A DNA stretch of 64,000 nucleotides from Nissolia schottii (lineage: Eukaryota > Streptophyta > Magnoliopsida > Fabales > Fabaceae), in the NCBI GenBank assembly GCA_003254905.1, contig QANU01068405.1, positions 1 to 64,000 on the forward strand, given 5' to 3'. Both the position numbers and the translations under genes were made by a program. This document shows positions 23,701 through 35,562 of this stretch, one piece after another (the stretch's first letter is position 1; the number at the start of each line of letters is the position of its first letter). The notes under the pieces are model-generated. The model was not told where the DNA came from, made no database searches, and was given only the letters and a program-made list of their open reading frames with translations.

Positions 23701-24054
23701 TTCAGCCTCAGCAGAGTTATTGTACAGCACAATTGTGTCGCGTTCCTTGGCGGACAAGATTTTCAGGTTGCCGTGGTCGTCGATTGTGAGGGATCCAGGG
23801 CGGTGGATGGGGGTGTCTCTGTTGGCGACCCAGAAATAGTAACTCTGGGACGAGATTCCGAGGTGGAGCCTGTTGTCCTGAGAGCCGTCGGGCTGGAAGA
23901 AACAGAGCGTGAAATAGGCTGATGGTGAGGTCAAGCAGCTAGTTGACGTGAGGTTCTGGCCTTGCATTAATGTGTCTCCGGTCGGGTTAGAAGGGCTTGT
24001 AAGGAAAGTCATGAGCAAGCATAGTAGCGATAGTAATCTCTCGTTGAATGTCAT
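13783..24054 (-). CDS. G-type lectin S-receptor-like Ser/Thr protein kinase (CES101-like), gene A, 7 exons
   Basis: Plasma-membrane receptor kinase of the S-domain family. Proposed exons on the minus strand: 24054-22908, 22421-22317, 22153-21942, 15251-15041, 14924-14687, 14608-14470, 14079-13783. All introns are GT-AG, phases agree, and the sum is 2349 nt (782 residues plus stop). Order: signal peptide (about 1-24), bulb-type lectin region with WVANRD (75-80), S-domain motif [12 protein letters not shown] (about 147-158), PAN-like cysteine cluster (about 316-354), one transmembrane helix (about 388-404) followed by basic KLRRKRK, then the kinase: glycine loop [10 protein letters not shown], Lys about 500, HRD about 595-597, DFG about 615-617, APE-type SPEY, and the family C-terminus [13 protein letters not shown]. 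It is an RD kinase. DFG is followed by Thr instead of the usual Met. Intron 3 (6.7 kb) holds a Copia element. The ligand is unknown; defence or stress signalling is a family-level inference. No disabling change was seen. Confidence 0.88.
15585..16315 (+). repeat. 5' LTR of Copia A
   Basis: Similar over its length to 20547-21278 and to the unit B LTRs (48119-48875, 52687-53399). The left edge is set by comparison with unit B (TGTTATGTTAGGG). The two LTRs of the element differ at many places, so the insertion is old. Confidence 0.7.
16592..18139 (+). mobile_element. Athila-like (Ty3/Gypsy) solo LTR nested in Copia A
   Basis: Starts TGATAAGTGCCCAG, ends AGCTTTCAACA, and is flanked by a perfect 5-bp target duplication CAAGA (16587-16591 and 18140-18144). 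The empty site is seen in Copia B (ACATGTCAAGACTTTATGGG). 1548 bp. It has a TATA box (CCTATAAATAG near 17084), a CT-rich leader start, and the ACCTGTGGATACGA motif near the 3' end typical of Athila-type LTRs. It carries an array of CGCTSAGCG words. No internal region. Confidence 0.8.
16788..17067. repeat. Cluster of CGCTSAGCG near-palindromes in the Athila-like LTR
   Basis: About nine copies of CGCTCAGCG / CGCTGAGCG and one-base variants, irregularly spaced, between the LTR start and its TATA box. Confidence 0.75.
20547..21278 (+). repeat. 3' LTR of Copia A
   Basis: Starts TGTTGTGTTAAGG and ends TTTTCCAACA, followed by TGAGAAACC. Contains an (ATT)n run at 20669-20708. Confidence 0.75.
20669..20708. 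repeat. (ATT)n microsatellite in the LTR
   Basis: About 13 units; length differs between LTR copies (short in 52687-53399, long at 55287). Confidence 0.9.
21942..22421 (-). CDS. Exons 2 and 3 of RLK gene A: transmembrane helix, juxtamembrane region, kinase glycine loop
   Basis: Exon 2 (22421-22317, 105 nt) encodes the membrane helix [18 protein letters not shown] and the basic stop-transfer KLRRKRKGR. Exon 3 (22153-21942, 212 nt) encodes the juxtamembrane segment and the start of the kinase domain, [27 protein letters not shown]. Exon 2 begins and ends in phase 1; exon 3 ends in phase 0, which fits exon 4 ([12 protein letters not shown]). These two exons are the ones duplicated in unit B. 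Confidence 0.88.
22908..24054 (-). CDS. Exon 1 of RLK gene A: signal peptide, B-lectin, S-domain, PAN-like region
   Basis: A continuous frame of 382 codons plus one base. The start ATG at 24054 gives a hydrophobic leader ([18 protein letters not shown]) followed by the [10 protein letters not shown] segment, where mature B-lectin receptors normally begin. Several N-x-S/T sites (NVS, NWS, NGS, NLS, NCS) fit an extracellular domain. The exon ends in GGAGCAAATG before GTAAAT. Joining it to exon 2 reads G-A-N-G-K-T-S, directly before the transmembrane helix. A single large exon for the whole ectodomain is normal for this family. Unit B carries the same exon split by an insert. Confidence 0.9.
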
Positions 24055-24116
24055 TCCTGGTTGAACCTGCTTTGATTCAATGTGTTGTGAATTCTGTGAT
24101 GATCGCTTTTCATTAG

Positions 24117-24130
24117 CTTATATATACAGA
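24117..24130 (-). promoter_or_regulatory. TATA box of RLK gene A
   Basis: Minus strand TATATATAAG lies about 65 nt upstream of the ATG at 24054. The same element is kept at the matching place before gene B, and the distance suits a short 5' UTR. No experimental start site is known. Confidence 0.55.
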
Positions 24131-24430
24131 TCTCATCTTTCAAACAAGCAGCTAGCACTATTGAGAAATTTGAAAGAGGAAAAGTCAAATTTCCATTTTA
24201 TAAATTTGAAAAGAGTTCTGTTCTATTTACACCAAAAATTATACATATATATATACCTCATATTTATATACATAAAGTTTGTGTTTTAACTCATGAAATA
24301 TTTGTGTACTTAATTGAGTATAGTTGAGAGTATCATTTATAAGTTTGTAATGTTTGTACACTCGTGAGAATAAAATTTGTGTATTATTAATAGTGTATAT
24401 ATGGGAGTGTGAAATTAGGTGTACGTGTAA

Positions 24431-25136
24431 CATTTTTTATTTTAAAAATCACATTATTAAAATTCTCTTAAGTTAGACCGATTGTCTAACTAAGAGGAAA
24501 AGTTTGCAAAAGGAGACGCGGAAGCAACACATGAACCAGGACGTTAATTGTTAACTATTAATTATAATGATGAAAAAAGAAACCTTCAAAGCTTGTGCAA
24601 CTTTTCATTTATTCAAAATTTAGAACTGACTACTTAGAATTGACAATAAGGCGCACAAATGAATTTTTTTTATTATTAGAGTTGAATTATATACATAAAC
24701 AGATAACATCTAATTAATATTTTTTTTTCATGTGGTCGTGGACAAGCTAACTTTTGTTCCGAGTGAATCAATATTAGAAAGTTCAAATAAAATAACAACT
24801 TAATTGTATGCACCGATGATGATGTAAAAAATTTTTAACACTGTTGTCCAATCAAATGATTTTATATACATATATATATATGACTATTTGTGTAATGGAT
24901 AAAATAGTCAGTTACTTTTACTTATGTAACAAAATTTGATAACACAATGTAAAATCAATATATAATAGTTAAACTCTTATTTTATTTGAACTTTCTTTTA
25001 TTGAGTATGTCAATAGCCCAATGATCCAAATGTTAAAAAATAATTTTTTTAGAATTATTATTAGAGTGTTTATTGATATTCACATTATACTAATATCCTT
25101 TATAGAGTTTATAAAAAAATATATATACATATACAT

Positions 25137-25176
<40 letters not shown>

Positions 25177-25790
25177 CTAACATCCTTTATTGATTTTATC
25201 TATATATATATCATTTATAAATTAGTGACTCACATTTAATGAAGTCACTATTTTTTATAAATTTTCTTTTAAAATAAAAACATGAATTTCAGTATCATTC
25301 ATTAGTTTTTAGCAGGTATTGATATCTTTTTTTAAAAAAATCATGTATCGGAGAAACATTTTTATCATCATTATTATTATTATTTTGCTGAACCAATGGT
25401 ATATACTAAAAATAAAACATTTTTTTAATTCATTTTCACTTCAATTGAAGTTTGGAATGAGCTGATTCATCAAACAGCTAGTTCACCCTTGGAAAGGGAG
25501 TACAGAAGGGGAGATTACGTCTTCAGGAAAGTTTCTTATTTTTTTTTTATTGACTAATATTATTCCTTTATTAATATACAAAAATTACAGAGTATGAAGC
25601 ATACAAAAGTGGTATACAAAATAAATTACTTTATGTAGTCAATCCAATCTTTGAAAGATGTATTGCTAAATTATAGAATCATTGAATGTAGAATCATTGA
25701 ATTATGCGTGAATTCATGGAAAAAATAAAGAGTTAACATAAACTCTATAGATTGAAAAGAAAATAAAATAAAAATTATAATATATTTTAA
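24431..25790. other. Upstream region of RLK gene A, no gene seen
   Basis: AT-rich promoter-side sequence collinear with 59447-60780 in unit B. It has an (AT)n run at 25141-25172. No coding frame with known motifs. Confidence 0.5.
25141..25172. repeat. (AT)n microsatellite
   Basis: About 16 AT units, also present at 60130-60158 in unit B. Confidence 0.9.
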
Positions 25791-25985
25791 GGATTGTTTG
25801 GTATGAGGTAGTCTATCTACATCATCGGAAATTTGACTTTTAAATTACCTGATAATATACATTGATTTTTTTATGCGAGTTGCGACAAGATTGCTGGTAA
25901 TTTGAATTTCTTAGGTAATCCACATTTTCTTTAAAGTGATAATGTAAAAAATGTCTATCTGAATTAACACATCTAGATAATCCTA

Positions 25986-26021
<36 letters not shown>

Positions 26022-26057
26022 TAGTAATGATGAAAAAATAATAAATAGAAATAATAC

Positions 26058-26088
<31 letters not shown>

Positions 26089-26690
26089 GTAATGACGACG
26101 ACGATGATAATATGATGATGATGATGATGATGATTATGATGATAAGTAACATATATTACCACATAATCTTTTTTATATATTAAACAAAGTAATGTAAATT
26201 CTAAGTTACATTATCTTTGCGCACAAAACACAACAAAGTAATATTAATACCAGCAATTTAAAAGATGATAATTTTTCTAAAAGGTAATCCATATTGATTA
26301 ACATCTCTCGGTAATCCTAAATAATAATAATAACAATAAAATAATTATAAAAATAATAATGAAAATAAAAATAGTAATGACAAAAATAATATAATAATAA
26401 TAAATAAAAATAATAATAGTAATAACTAATAATAATAAAATAAAAATAACGATGACAACGACGACGACAATTAGGATAACAGCAACAACAACAATAACAA
26501 CAATAAGTAACGTACATTACGTTGTAATCCTTTTTATATATCAAATAAGGTAATGTAAATTCCCAGTTATGTAACCTAGGCATACCAAGCACAATAATGT
26601 AACGTTACCAACAGTTTATCAAGTGACAATCTTTCTAAAAGGTAATGTAGATTACCTGGTAATCTTGGAGGCAATGTATCAAACGCCCCC
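25791..26690. mobile_element. MITE-like element with TTAA flanks, two-subunit structure (unit A)
   Basis: The left end GGATTGTTTGGTATGA and the right end (reverse complement GGGGGCGTTTGATACA) are imperfect inverted repeats of the GTTTGG type seen in Tourist/PIF-Harbinger elements. Both flanks read TTAA. Inside are two related subunits, each starting GGTAATCC and holding long TAA/GAT/ACG triplet runs and GGTAATNNNNATTACC-like palindromes. 900 bp, no ORF apart from triplet-run artefacts. Confidence 0.6.
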
Positions 26691-26930
26691 TTAATACTTT
26701 TTTTAATTTCTATAAAAAATATTTAAATTTATAACAAGTTTCATAGTTTGTTATATATTCTTTTGCTAATTTCATCATTATTCTTTTGTGACTAATGTTA
26801 TATTCTTTTACAAATCCTCATATTAATCCTCTTACCAACTTCAGTGATTTACACTTGACAATTTTTTTTCTACTTTACCCCCAATGTCAAGTGTCATTCA
26901 CCAAAGTTGGTAGAAAAATTTATAGGAAGA

Positions 26931-27590
26931 TTTTGTTTTTGGTTGAAAAAAGCATTTAATTAAAACACCACCCAACTATTAACACAGGGAAAGGATGTTA
27001 CAAAGGAGCACAATCCCTGAGCTGGGATGCCAACACGACAAACAGGGCCTACGAGCTTGATAGCTTAGGAAGAAAATGGAAGACTAAGGATGTCCTGTCA
27101 TCTGGATTGGATCTCGTTAAGACCTTCTTGAGGAGAAAAATCCCCCTTGAGAAAAATCTCAAGGTATGGAAAAAAAGTGTCCCTCTCCCAAACTTCACAC
27201 CAACCTAGCCACCAGAAAAAGCCCAACAAAACACGACCCAAAGACTATAATAACAAAGCTAGGAAATGACTAATCAGTCTAGAGCTTAGGACCTTTTGTG
27301 GCTTGCATCCATCAAGAGGATAGCTAACAACTGGGTGGGGAAACGAGCTAACCAATCCAAAGGAGATTCCTCAATAGAGTGTTCTTACCCATAAAATTTG
27401 TTGCTTCATTTGCTTCTCTTGGAACACCGGCTAGAAAGCATTCTTCAAACCAGAGCGTCATCTCTTTGACATCTTTCATAAGCATTTCAATTTCACCAAT
27501 GCTCTTGATGCCATTGGTCGCCTGGATGACTCAAGATTTTTTGCTTCAACAGTTATATTTTCACATAGGAAGCTCGATATAACACAATAA
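26931..27590 (-). mobile_element. LINE 3' relic with RNase H-like remnant
   Basis: Minus strand translation around 27400-27520 gives TLWFEECFLAGVPREANEA, which resembles the end of the RNase H domain (PREAN-A motif) of plant LINEs. It is followed by about 450 bp of 3' UTR-like sequence that ends in an A-rich tail near 26931-26960. Short and decayed. Confidence 0.4.
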
Positions 27591-28662
27591 TTCCCATAAG
27601 ACACTTCAATCGTGTTATGACATAATTAGTTGCTACCCTTCACTTTACCTTGACTTATACTTGTTTAGTTAAATACTTTATTTGAAAAATAGTGAATAAT
27701 TTGAAATTTTGAAGAATGATTTGAAAACGTAAGCCTTCCGATTGTAGAAGTACAACATAGTTGATACATTGTACATAAGCAATATCAATTTTAATAGACA
27801 AGGAACATACATCAAGGAATACATCTCATAATATTAATCAACTTTTGATATAATTATAATATCTCTTACTATGTAGTCATAAAACATACATTTGTCATAA
27901 CAAGCATGGCTAGTATATTTGAATAATATGTTTCACCCTTAGTGCAACCATCGCACTAGGTGGTCCTAATACATAATTCTAAACATAAACTAGTGGTAGG
28001 TAGAATAAGAATGGATTCCACAGTCTAGCCTCTTGTCGACGTACACCATCCTATCACTTCATTGAAGTGAAGTCCATTTGATCCCTTAAGGGTAGCTCAA
28101 TGCTTCATTCATTATTTCTATCCACCTAGTCACGATACGATAGAGAGAATGGGGTGAGAAACTGACCTTAAACTAGGTGGCACTCTATCACAACTGTCGT
28201 TCGAGATCATGTTACTAAAGGTGATAGCATGCAATATTCATTTCAATTATTCTCTTGAGTCTATTCCTAAACGGTTACCATTTACCCTAATCTTGATTAA
28301 CATACATAAGCATACTAAACTATACATCAGTCACATGGTATATTGTTCGATTTTTTGGCACCCCATAATTGTCATTGACATGCAAGGGAATAATTCTCTT
28401 ATGGAAGCCTCTATCGTCGCATGATTTTCATAAAAATATATATTTAAATAAAATCCATTAATTAAACAAATAGGTATTTAATAAAAGAACTTAAACTATT
28501 ATATAAAATATCCTTTAAATTAAAAATATTGAAAATGAAATCGTAATGCGTAATGATTTCTGCTTATATTCTAATGGAACACTCTAAATTGACATAACTA
28601 CTAAAATAACTGAAAACTACTCTACTACAAAGTAAAGCTCACAAAAGATCTAAATTGTTGGA
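27591..28662. other. Spacer, no gene recognised
   Basis: AT-rich sequence with a more GC-balanced part (27940-28210). No frame, motif or repeat end that I can name. Confidence 0.4.
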
Positions 28663-31600
28663 TGTAACATCCTGATTTTTTCTTAGAGAAATAATCGTAA
28701 ACATAATTATTAAATTAATTTTTTAATCATGATTAGAGAATTAAGATGGGAAATTATTAAGTAGAATATCCCTAGGAAATAAGACGTGCCACGATAGGAA
28801 GTTCGGCGGACAACCGAACAGCCACTGTTCACCGATGAAATTTTCTGACGCGCAAAAGGTGTCCGTGAAAATAATCTCCTGGAGAAAAATTCACAAATAC
28901 CTTTAAATATTAATACCCTTAGGTAGAGGGGAAGTAGAGGATCGCGACAGTATAAACAGAATATTTTTCGGACGACCGTGCGCGATGTACCGAGACTGCG
29001 ACCGATAAAACACGAGCGAGCCAGAACTGGGAGAAAATGAAAATTTCAGCAGCTGAACTAGGAGAGAGGGGGCTGCACGGCTGATTGGGATTTTTGTTCA
29101 ATCCCTTAAATCATGCTTCCAAAACTCACATCACCTTACCTTTCTTACACTAGCCATACTAATGCCCATGCTTTCCACTATTAATCACCTTTTTATAAAT
29201 CCTAAAATTCAATTAATTTCCTCACCATTCAGCCACCCCAAAAACCGACCTCCCTTCCCTCAAATTTACAAGAGAAATTTCATCTTCCACATTCTCCAAA
29301 AACACACACCAAGCCAAGCTCCAAGAACACTCAACATCAAGCTTCAAGCCAAGCATTCTTGCCACCCTCTTCCACCTCCCAAGAACCGAAACACAACCCC
29401 TCAAGTCTCCTCATCTTTGTTCGTTTTCTTCCTCCCAAAATCAAGAGGAACAACCTCTTCACCCTCCACCTTGTTCGAAGTTCTTCACCTTGGAGAAAGG
29501 AAGAGCTCAAGCTTTAGAGACAACAAGGCTTGTGGGACTTCACTCCAAGCTTCCCTCACCACCACCAGTTTCTTCTACAAGTGGGTAAACTTGGCTTGGT
29601 CACCCCTTGGTGGCTTATGTTTTCTTGTATGTGTTTATGTGCTTGTATACCTTCTGATAAATCATGTTAGAAATGCTATGTTAGGACTTAGGAGATGATT
29701 TTGAAGGGTCCTGTGACCTGGACTAGCTTAGTATATGATGGTTGAAGTACGTGAAAAATTCAAGGAGCATCCATGAGCAAAGGGGAAAGGAAAGCAAGAA
29801 AAACAAAGAAAACAGATTCTGGTTCGTCAGGTATAGCTGAGTGGGTCCGCGGAGGATCCCTGGGGGTGAAGGTGAGAAAATGAAAGAAAATAAGTAAAGG
29901 AGCGAGTGCCGAGTAGTTTAGCGGAGAGTGACTGAGAGGAGTCTATGAAGTTGATGAGCGTGTACCTGGGTTGGTGCTGAGTGGTTCTGCGGAGAGTGAC
30001 TGAGAAGAGTTGAGAGAGTTGATGAGTGGGCACCAGGAGTGGTGCTGAATGGGTTTCGCGGAGGATCCCTGGAGTGCTGAGACGGTTACGTGAAGAGTGC
30101 TGAGTGGGCACCAGGAGTGGTGTTGCGTGGGTTTCAACAGAGGACCCCAAAGTTGCTGAGTGGTTACAAGTATGTGTATGATGAACGAATAAATTATGTT
30201 TATGATGATGTATGATGAGCATGACATGAGGAATGCTTAGGATGATGCATGTAGAACATTTTCATGAGGTATGTTTTTGATGAGTGCATGTCATATTTGT
30301 ATGATGATGTATGGGGAACATTACATGTAGAATATGCATGTTAGGAATGGTTATGCTATCATGCATCATGAGAACTAGAAGTTAATCACATAAAGCTTAA
30401 AGATCAAAACTGAACCTTAGGGAACAAGTATATAGTTATATGATAGGAATCCCTTCTCTTGGCACGTCTACGGACACGCCCCTCACCAATCCCAAAAGGG
30501 TGGACCGGTTAAAGAGGTTAATGGCATGATGATGAGATATGATGAAATGAGAAATGATGATGAGACATGATGAATGAGAAAGGGTGACGTCACACCTAAA
30601 TTATGAGTATGATGATGAGATATGAGTCCCCGCTTGGTTACATCAAAAGGGTACGGACCCCCACCTCCCTACTTGTAGGAAGGATAGCCCACTTGATTGG
30701 CGGCAATGGACACAAGAACCCATCGGTGGTTAGCAACCACTCTGGTGTGAGCGCAGCTGGGTCATCGTCAAGTTGGGAACAGAAGTGGTTGTAGCCGTAG
30801 GCCACGGTTACATGGGCGCGGGACCAATGTACAAAGAAGGACGCTAACCCGGGTGAGCCGGTATGCGTAAGAGAATCCACATGTTCCCAAAGCATGAGCA
30901 TATGATGTATGAGTTACATGAGTATATGATGAATGAGTATACGAGTATATGATGCATAAGTATATGAGCATGTGTATACCATCAAGAGAATGCTCGAGAC
31001 AACTATGTATATACGCGAGAAAAGCTAACAAGCGCGAGAACTTAGATAAGCAAGACTAGTTTCCCAGTCACCTAGTAAAGTAGATAAAGCCGTTCAGGAC
31101 CCTAGGCCAGATAATAATCAGTAAGATGTTAGTATGCATGTTCACTTAGAAACACCTGAGCGGCAGGGTTGATAAGCGAGAAAAGAGATCCCCTATGCTA
31201 AGGTTAACCACTGAGGATGACTGTTCTCACCCCCACTAGCTTATGCTTCCCAGGGGCAGGCGAAGAGTATGAGGGCTACGAGGAGCCCTCTGAGGAGCCG
31301 CACGTGGAACAGTAAAGGACCGAGGACGAGCCGGTCTACCTTGGCATCCGAAGGACATTTTGCCACATTTTGATATATTTTGATATGTATTTTGATGTAT
31401 TTGGCTTGTATATGCAAACTATTGTGATACTCTGTTCGTTGTAATTTGTGATGGACCAGATACTTGTTTATGTAATTATTTATGCCAGTAACGATTATTA
31501 CTTTTAAGCTTCCGCTCTATCGTTTGTATTATATGCTTTGATTCACGCGTGGCTCATATTTTGCAAATAAAGTAACAAGTGAAAAAGTTTTAAAATGGTC

Positions 31601-31725
31601 CATATTTTCCTTAACCATTATTTTTCGAAAGATAATAAGGGACTATAAGTAATCCCACCAAATGATTAACAACCTAGTGAGCATTGCGTACTACTCGAGG
31701 GTATGCAGTTAGCTAGGGTGTTACA
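28663..31725 (+). mobile_element. Chromovirus-like (Tekay-type) solo LTR, spacer copy
   Basis: Starts TGTAACATCCTG and ends GGGTGTTACA, flanked by TTGGA and TTAGA (4 of 5). 3063 bp with no internal coding region. It shares ordered landmarks with 44686-47855: the GTGGGTAA...GTGACCTGGA block, the CTCGAGAC block, TAAAGCCGTTCAG, GTTCTCACCCCCACT, and CCTAGTGAGCATTG...CAGTTAGCTAGGGTG. Very long LTRs with TGTAACA...TGTTACA ends fit the Tekay lineage of chromoviruses; the lineage is inferred. Confidence 0.65.
29828..30175. repeat. Minisatellite-like array inside the solo LTR
   Basis: Five to six imperfect units of roughly 60-70 bp containing GCTGAGTGGGCACCAGGAGT, GCGGAGAGTGACTGAGA and GCGGAGGATCCCTGG words. 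Confidence 0.65.
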
Positions 31726-32895
31726 TTAGAAGCTACTAAAGGAGAGGAGTATCCTCATAATCATCGTTATTTGAAAAAATACGTTGATGAGAGGTGAGCC
31801 ATCATTCAGTGAGTGACAGATCCCAAGAAAACATCGGACATTTCAAAATATGACAGACATATGCACTACATATATATAGTATCAAGCATTAAAACATTAT
31901 AAAGTTATAATACATAGTTCATAAAACATTTAGAACATAAATAAATTTGGGAGTTCTTTAGATAAACGAATCTTGAACAGTACAATCTGGCTATAATGCT
32001 GATGCGGTTTTGTCGGGCATTCCTAATCTTTATAATTCATGACTTCGGGCGTCATGGTCATGCCATATGCCCAAGCTTCACTGTCTTGTCCCAATTATTC
32101 TACATGTCTGAAACCTAAGCTACATGATGATCACAAAAGGTATACCAAAGTCAATGTGGATTATTGCTGACGTACAGTTCTATCTTAGATCTACTCCCAC
32201 GAAATCGATTTCAACATAGATATAACTGATAATTGAATTAACTGATAACTGACGTAATCATTCACATGCAACATGACAATATAATGCATAAAGAACATGT
32301 CATCCCATGTAGTTCTAAAATGGTTTTCATGAGTTTCTAAATAAGTTCGCAAATGGTTTTCGTAAATAATTTCATAAAATAATAAGTCATTGCTCCTAGG
32401 GTTCATAAACAAAGCATAGTTTCTAAAATAAATACATGGCCTGAAAATAGGTCGTGAGGAAAGCCACTTACCTGGAGTCACATAACACCTTACATTGCTA
32501 TCGATGAACTCTGAGGGAATCCTAACATTGCTACTAAGTGTCATAGGAAATCAAAAGGACAAATATAATAAATGACATAACTAGAGGCGAAACAGTGCAA
32601 CTAGACACTGATCATCAACGCTATAGCACCCTGTGTTGCGATACTTAATGCCACGAGAAATTATGCTGGTACCAGTGCCATTGCTCCCCTAGAGTACAAT
32701 TGTGGTAGGCCAACGCCATGGCACCGCCGAAGCGTCATTGTACTGGCTTTGCCGCCAGTAACCCCTAAAACAATAATAGAAATAAAAAGGAGGCACTAAC
32801 GAACTTACCACTTATGACAAACACTTGAACGACTTTCTTTGAGCTCCCACACTCTCCAAAGATGAAACTTTAAACTTCACAAGAGTCCACATATG
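31726..32895. other. Spacer, retroelement-like, no gene recognised
   Basis: Contains an accession of the GCCATTGC / CAATTGTG words (about 32610-32760) like those at 235-310, suggesting it is the same decayed repeat that borders each unit. No coding frame. Confidence 0.4.
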
Positions 32896-33296
32896 GAGGG
32901 ATTCTCACTTGCTCTTATGAAAATAATAAAAAAAAATTATTTTTAATGCATGCTAAGACTCATGAGGTAAGACTCTATATATAAAGGGAGACTATCACCC
33001 CCATCAACTGAATTAGGCAATGCAGGACTTCTCAAAGTTGGCACAAAGCGCCATTACGTTGAGCCAACACAACTATGTTGTGCACCAGCACCATTGCGTG
33101 GAAAGGCGCAATTGCGCTGGTGTCGGTGTATCCTAGTGCCATTGCGTTGCTACCAGGATCCATAAGTCAACCATTTTGACTTTGAGGGTGATTATGGGTT
33201 ACCTTAGATACTCTATCTTGCACTTTAAGATCTCTAAATGTACTGGTCATTGCAGATTCAACTTGGACAGTTTTCCAGGAGTTTTACTTATCAATT

Positions 33297-33545
33297 TATG
33301 TCTAGATTGCTAGCCAGAGTCTTTTTATATCTAGACTGCTTGCTAGAATCTCTTATTAGTAATAACTGGACTACTTGCCAAAGTCTTTTTAATATTTAGA
33401 TTGCGTGGAAGAATCATTTATTATTTATATCTGAACTGCTTGCTAGAGTCTTTTCATGTCTAGACTGCTTGCTAGAATTATTTATTATTTATATCTAGAC
33501 TTGCTAGAGTATTTTTATATCTAGATTGCTGATACCTGGACTACT
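33297..33545 (+). repeat. Unit B copy of the TCTAGACTGCTTGCTAGAAT repeat cluster
   Basis: Same words and spacing as 460-705 with scattered substitutions. Confidence 0.6.
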
Positions 33546-35562
33546 TTCAAGAACCTTCACTTAGCGTAGCTTTAGTATGTTTATTAGGTTTTATGTCTTG
33601 TGTGACTTAAACAAGTTATTTAAACTTTCTTTGATATATTATGAAATCGTTCGTAGGCATAAACATAACCATAACATAGGATAAATGAAATTATAGCATA
33701 TCATAAACATTTAATCATAAGCAATTAATCACATGCTCAATCATCCCACACATCACTACATTCACTTAAGCATTTATAACATACATTTGGTTTTCAGTCC
33801 ATGCAAAAGCAATGAGTTTATTAAGAACATTATTATATCATATTATAGACATATATCATCATAGACATCCTATTTAGTAACATACTTAATCTATACATGT
33901 ATCATATTGTTCATATATAGACATAAATATTGGCAAATAGTCCATAACCACACAATTAAGAGCAACATGAGTTCCATAACATTTAGATTTGGGTTAAGAC
34001 TTGTGTAATTCTTAAGAAAGTTTCCTAAGTTTCTAGGGTCATCAAACATGCTAAAATTGGGGTTTAAGTTGTAAGAACATCTTTTTTAGCTTTTTGTACT
34101 CTCTTGTAATCAATTACACACTCGTGTAATCGATTGCAGTGTTATGGAACTGATTTTTCAGTTCATTTTAGGATTTTGAAGAATGTTTTGGGCATGTTGT
34201 AATCGATTACCAATTAGTGTAATCAATTACCAACATGTCCAGAATGTGTTTGAGCATTTGTATGCTTTTGGTGGTTCTAATGCATCCTACTATTATCCTA
34301 AAGATTTATAAGTGATTTTGTTCACATTCTAATGCTCAGAAAATACATTTTTACTTAAGAAACTCAAAGTTAGATCCAAAGCTCATTTTTTACAAAACAT
34401 CCTTTTTTGTTCAAATCCTAAAATGAAACACCAAAACTTGTTTTCTTTCATAACTAATCTTCAAGTAGAACCTAATGGGCAAGATATAACTCTTATTACA
34501 ATTTGTTTTTTACCATTGGTGAAGTCGATCTATGTGATCATGAGTAAAAATGCATTTTTAAGTAAAAATGGTTTTTACTACTTGATTTTGACACTAAGAC
34601 TGTGCCTTGAATATGGACAAATCTCAACTTGGCTTTAACTACAAAGTTATATATCTATCTCTTAACTATAATTAGGGACTTGGATCACCTAAAACAAACA
34701 TTTTTAGTAAAAGTTATGACAATTTGAACATTTCTATATGCATATTGCATAGTGCTTGAATGATTTTTAGGGGACATTGATACTGAGATTGCACCTTGAA
34801 TATGGATGAATCTCAACTTGAATCTAACTACAAAGTTGTATATCTATTTCTTAACTTTTATTAAAGACTTAGTTACTTAAAATGGAAATTTTTAGCATAA
34901 GTTATGACAATTTGAACATTGCTCTACGCAAGAACAATTCTTGGGCTATTTTTGGGCAGCCTTTAATCAATTGCACGCTGCTATGATCAATTACATGCAT
35001 GTCTAGAATGCCTTTTTGGACATTTTCTACCTTTAAAGTAATCCTAAGACTTCCTATACTCATCGTAAGTGTTTATAATCATGCTCAGAAAACACATTTA
35101 CACTCCATATTTTCTCAAATCTAGAGATTAAACATAAGAATATCAAGAACATGCACATTTTAATAAAACTTTATCTTGAATGATTATGGAATCCAAATCT
35201 CAAGATCATTTCTCCTTAATCAACCTTAGAAATATAAAGAGATGAATGAATTAGCCTCTCCTCAATGAAAGAAGCTTTAACTAGACGCAAGTAGGTTTGA
35301 AGAATTTATGTGACAATATGATGAACAAGGAAGAGTGTTGGTTCCTTGATCACTTGGCAAGTGATTTGGGTGATGGATTGGATGTTTTGGAGGAGGGAAA
35401 TTCATTTAGCTTGTTTCCCTTAAGCTCCAAGAGGGATTAAAGAAAGAGAAGAAATAAATGAGGCTTGAAAATGATGTGTTTTTTAGTTCAACATGGAAGC
35501 CTATTTATAGGATGCTTGAAGGGCATTTTGGGAACAATTTATAACTTCGGGAGCAAGAATGT

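Larger units (their letters stand above)
62..26430. repeat. Segmental duplication, unit A
   Basis: Collinear with 32896-61447: the same intergenic block, inverted-end element, RLK gene, Copia element, promoter region and MITE in the same order and orientation, with few substitutions by eye. Private to unit A are the Tat element (7259-13365), the Athila-like LTR (16592-18139) and the LTR tail at 1-61. The right edge given is where unit B is interrupted; the true edge lies beyond. Confidence 0.85.

Noticed and set aside
26317-26592. Tyr/Cys-rich frame
   Set aside because: Translation of triplet microsatellites in the MITE.
29162-29698. 178-codon plus-strand frame as a gene
   Set aside because: It lies inside the solo LTR 28663-31725, is low-complexity, has no motif, and is not kept in the other LTR copies.
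28663-31725. DNA transposon with TGTAACAYCC inverted ends
   Set aside because: The inverted ends are short, the flanks fit a 5-bp duplication, and TG...CA ends fit a long chromovirus LTR better; the perfect 5-bp duplication of the 44686-47855 copy supports this.
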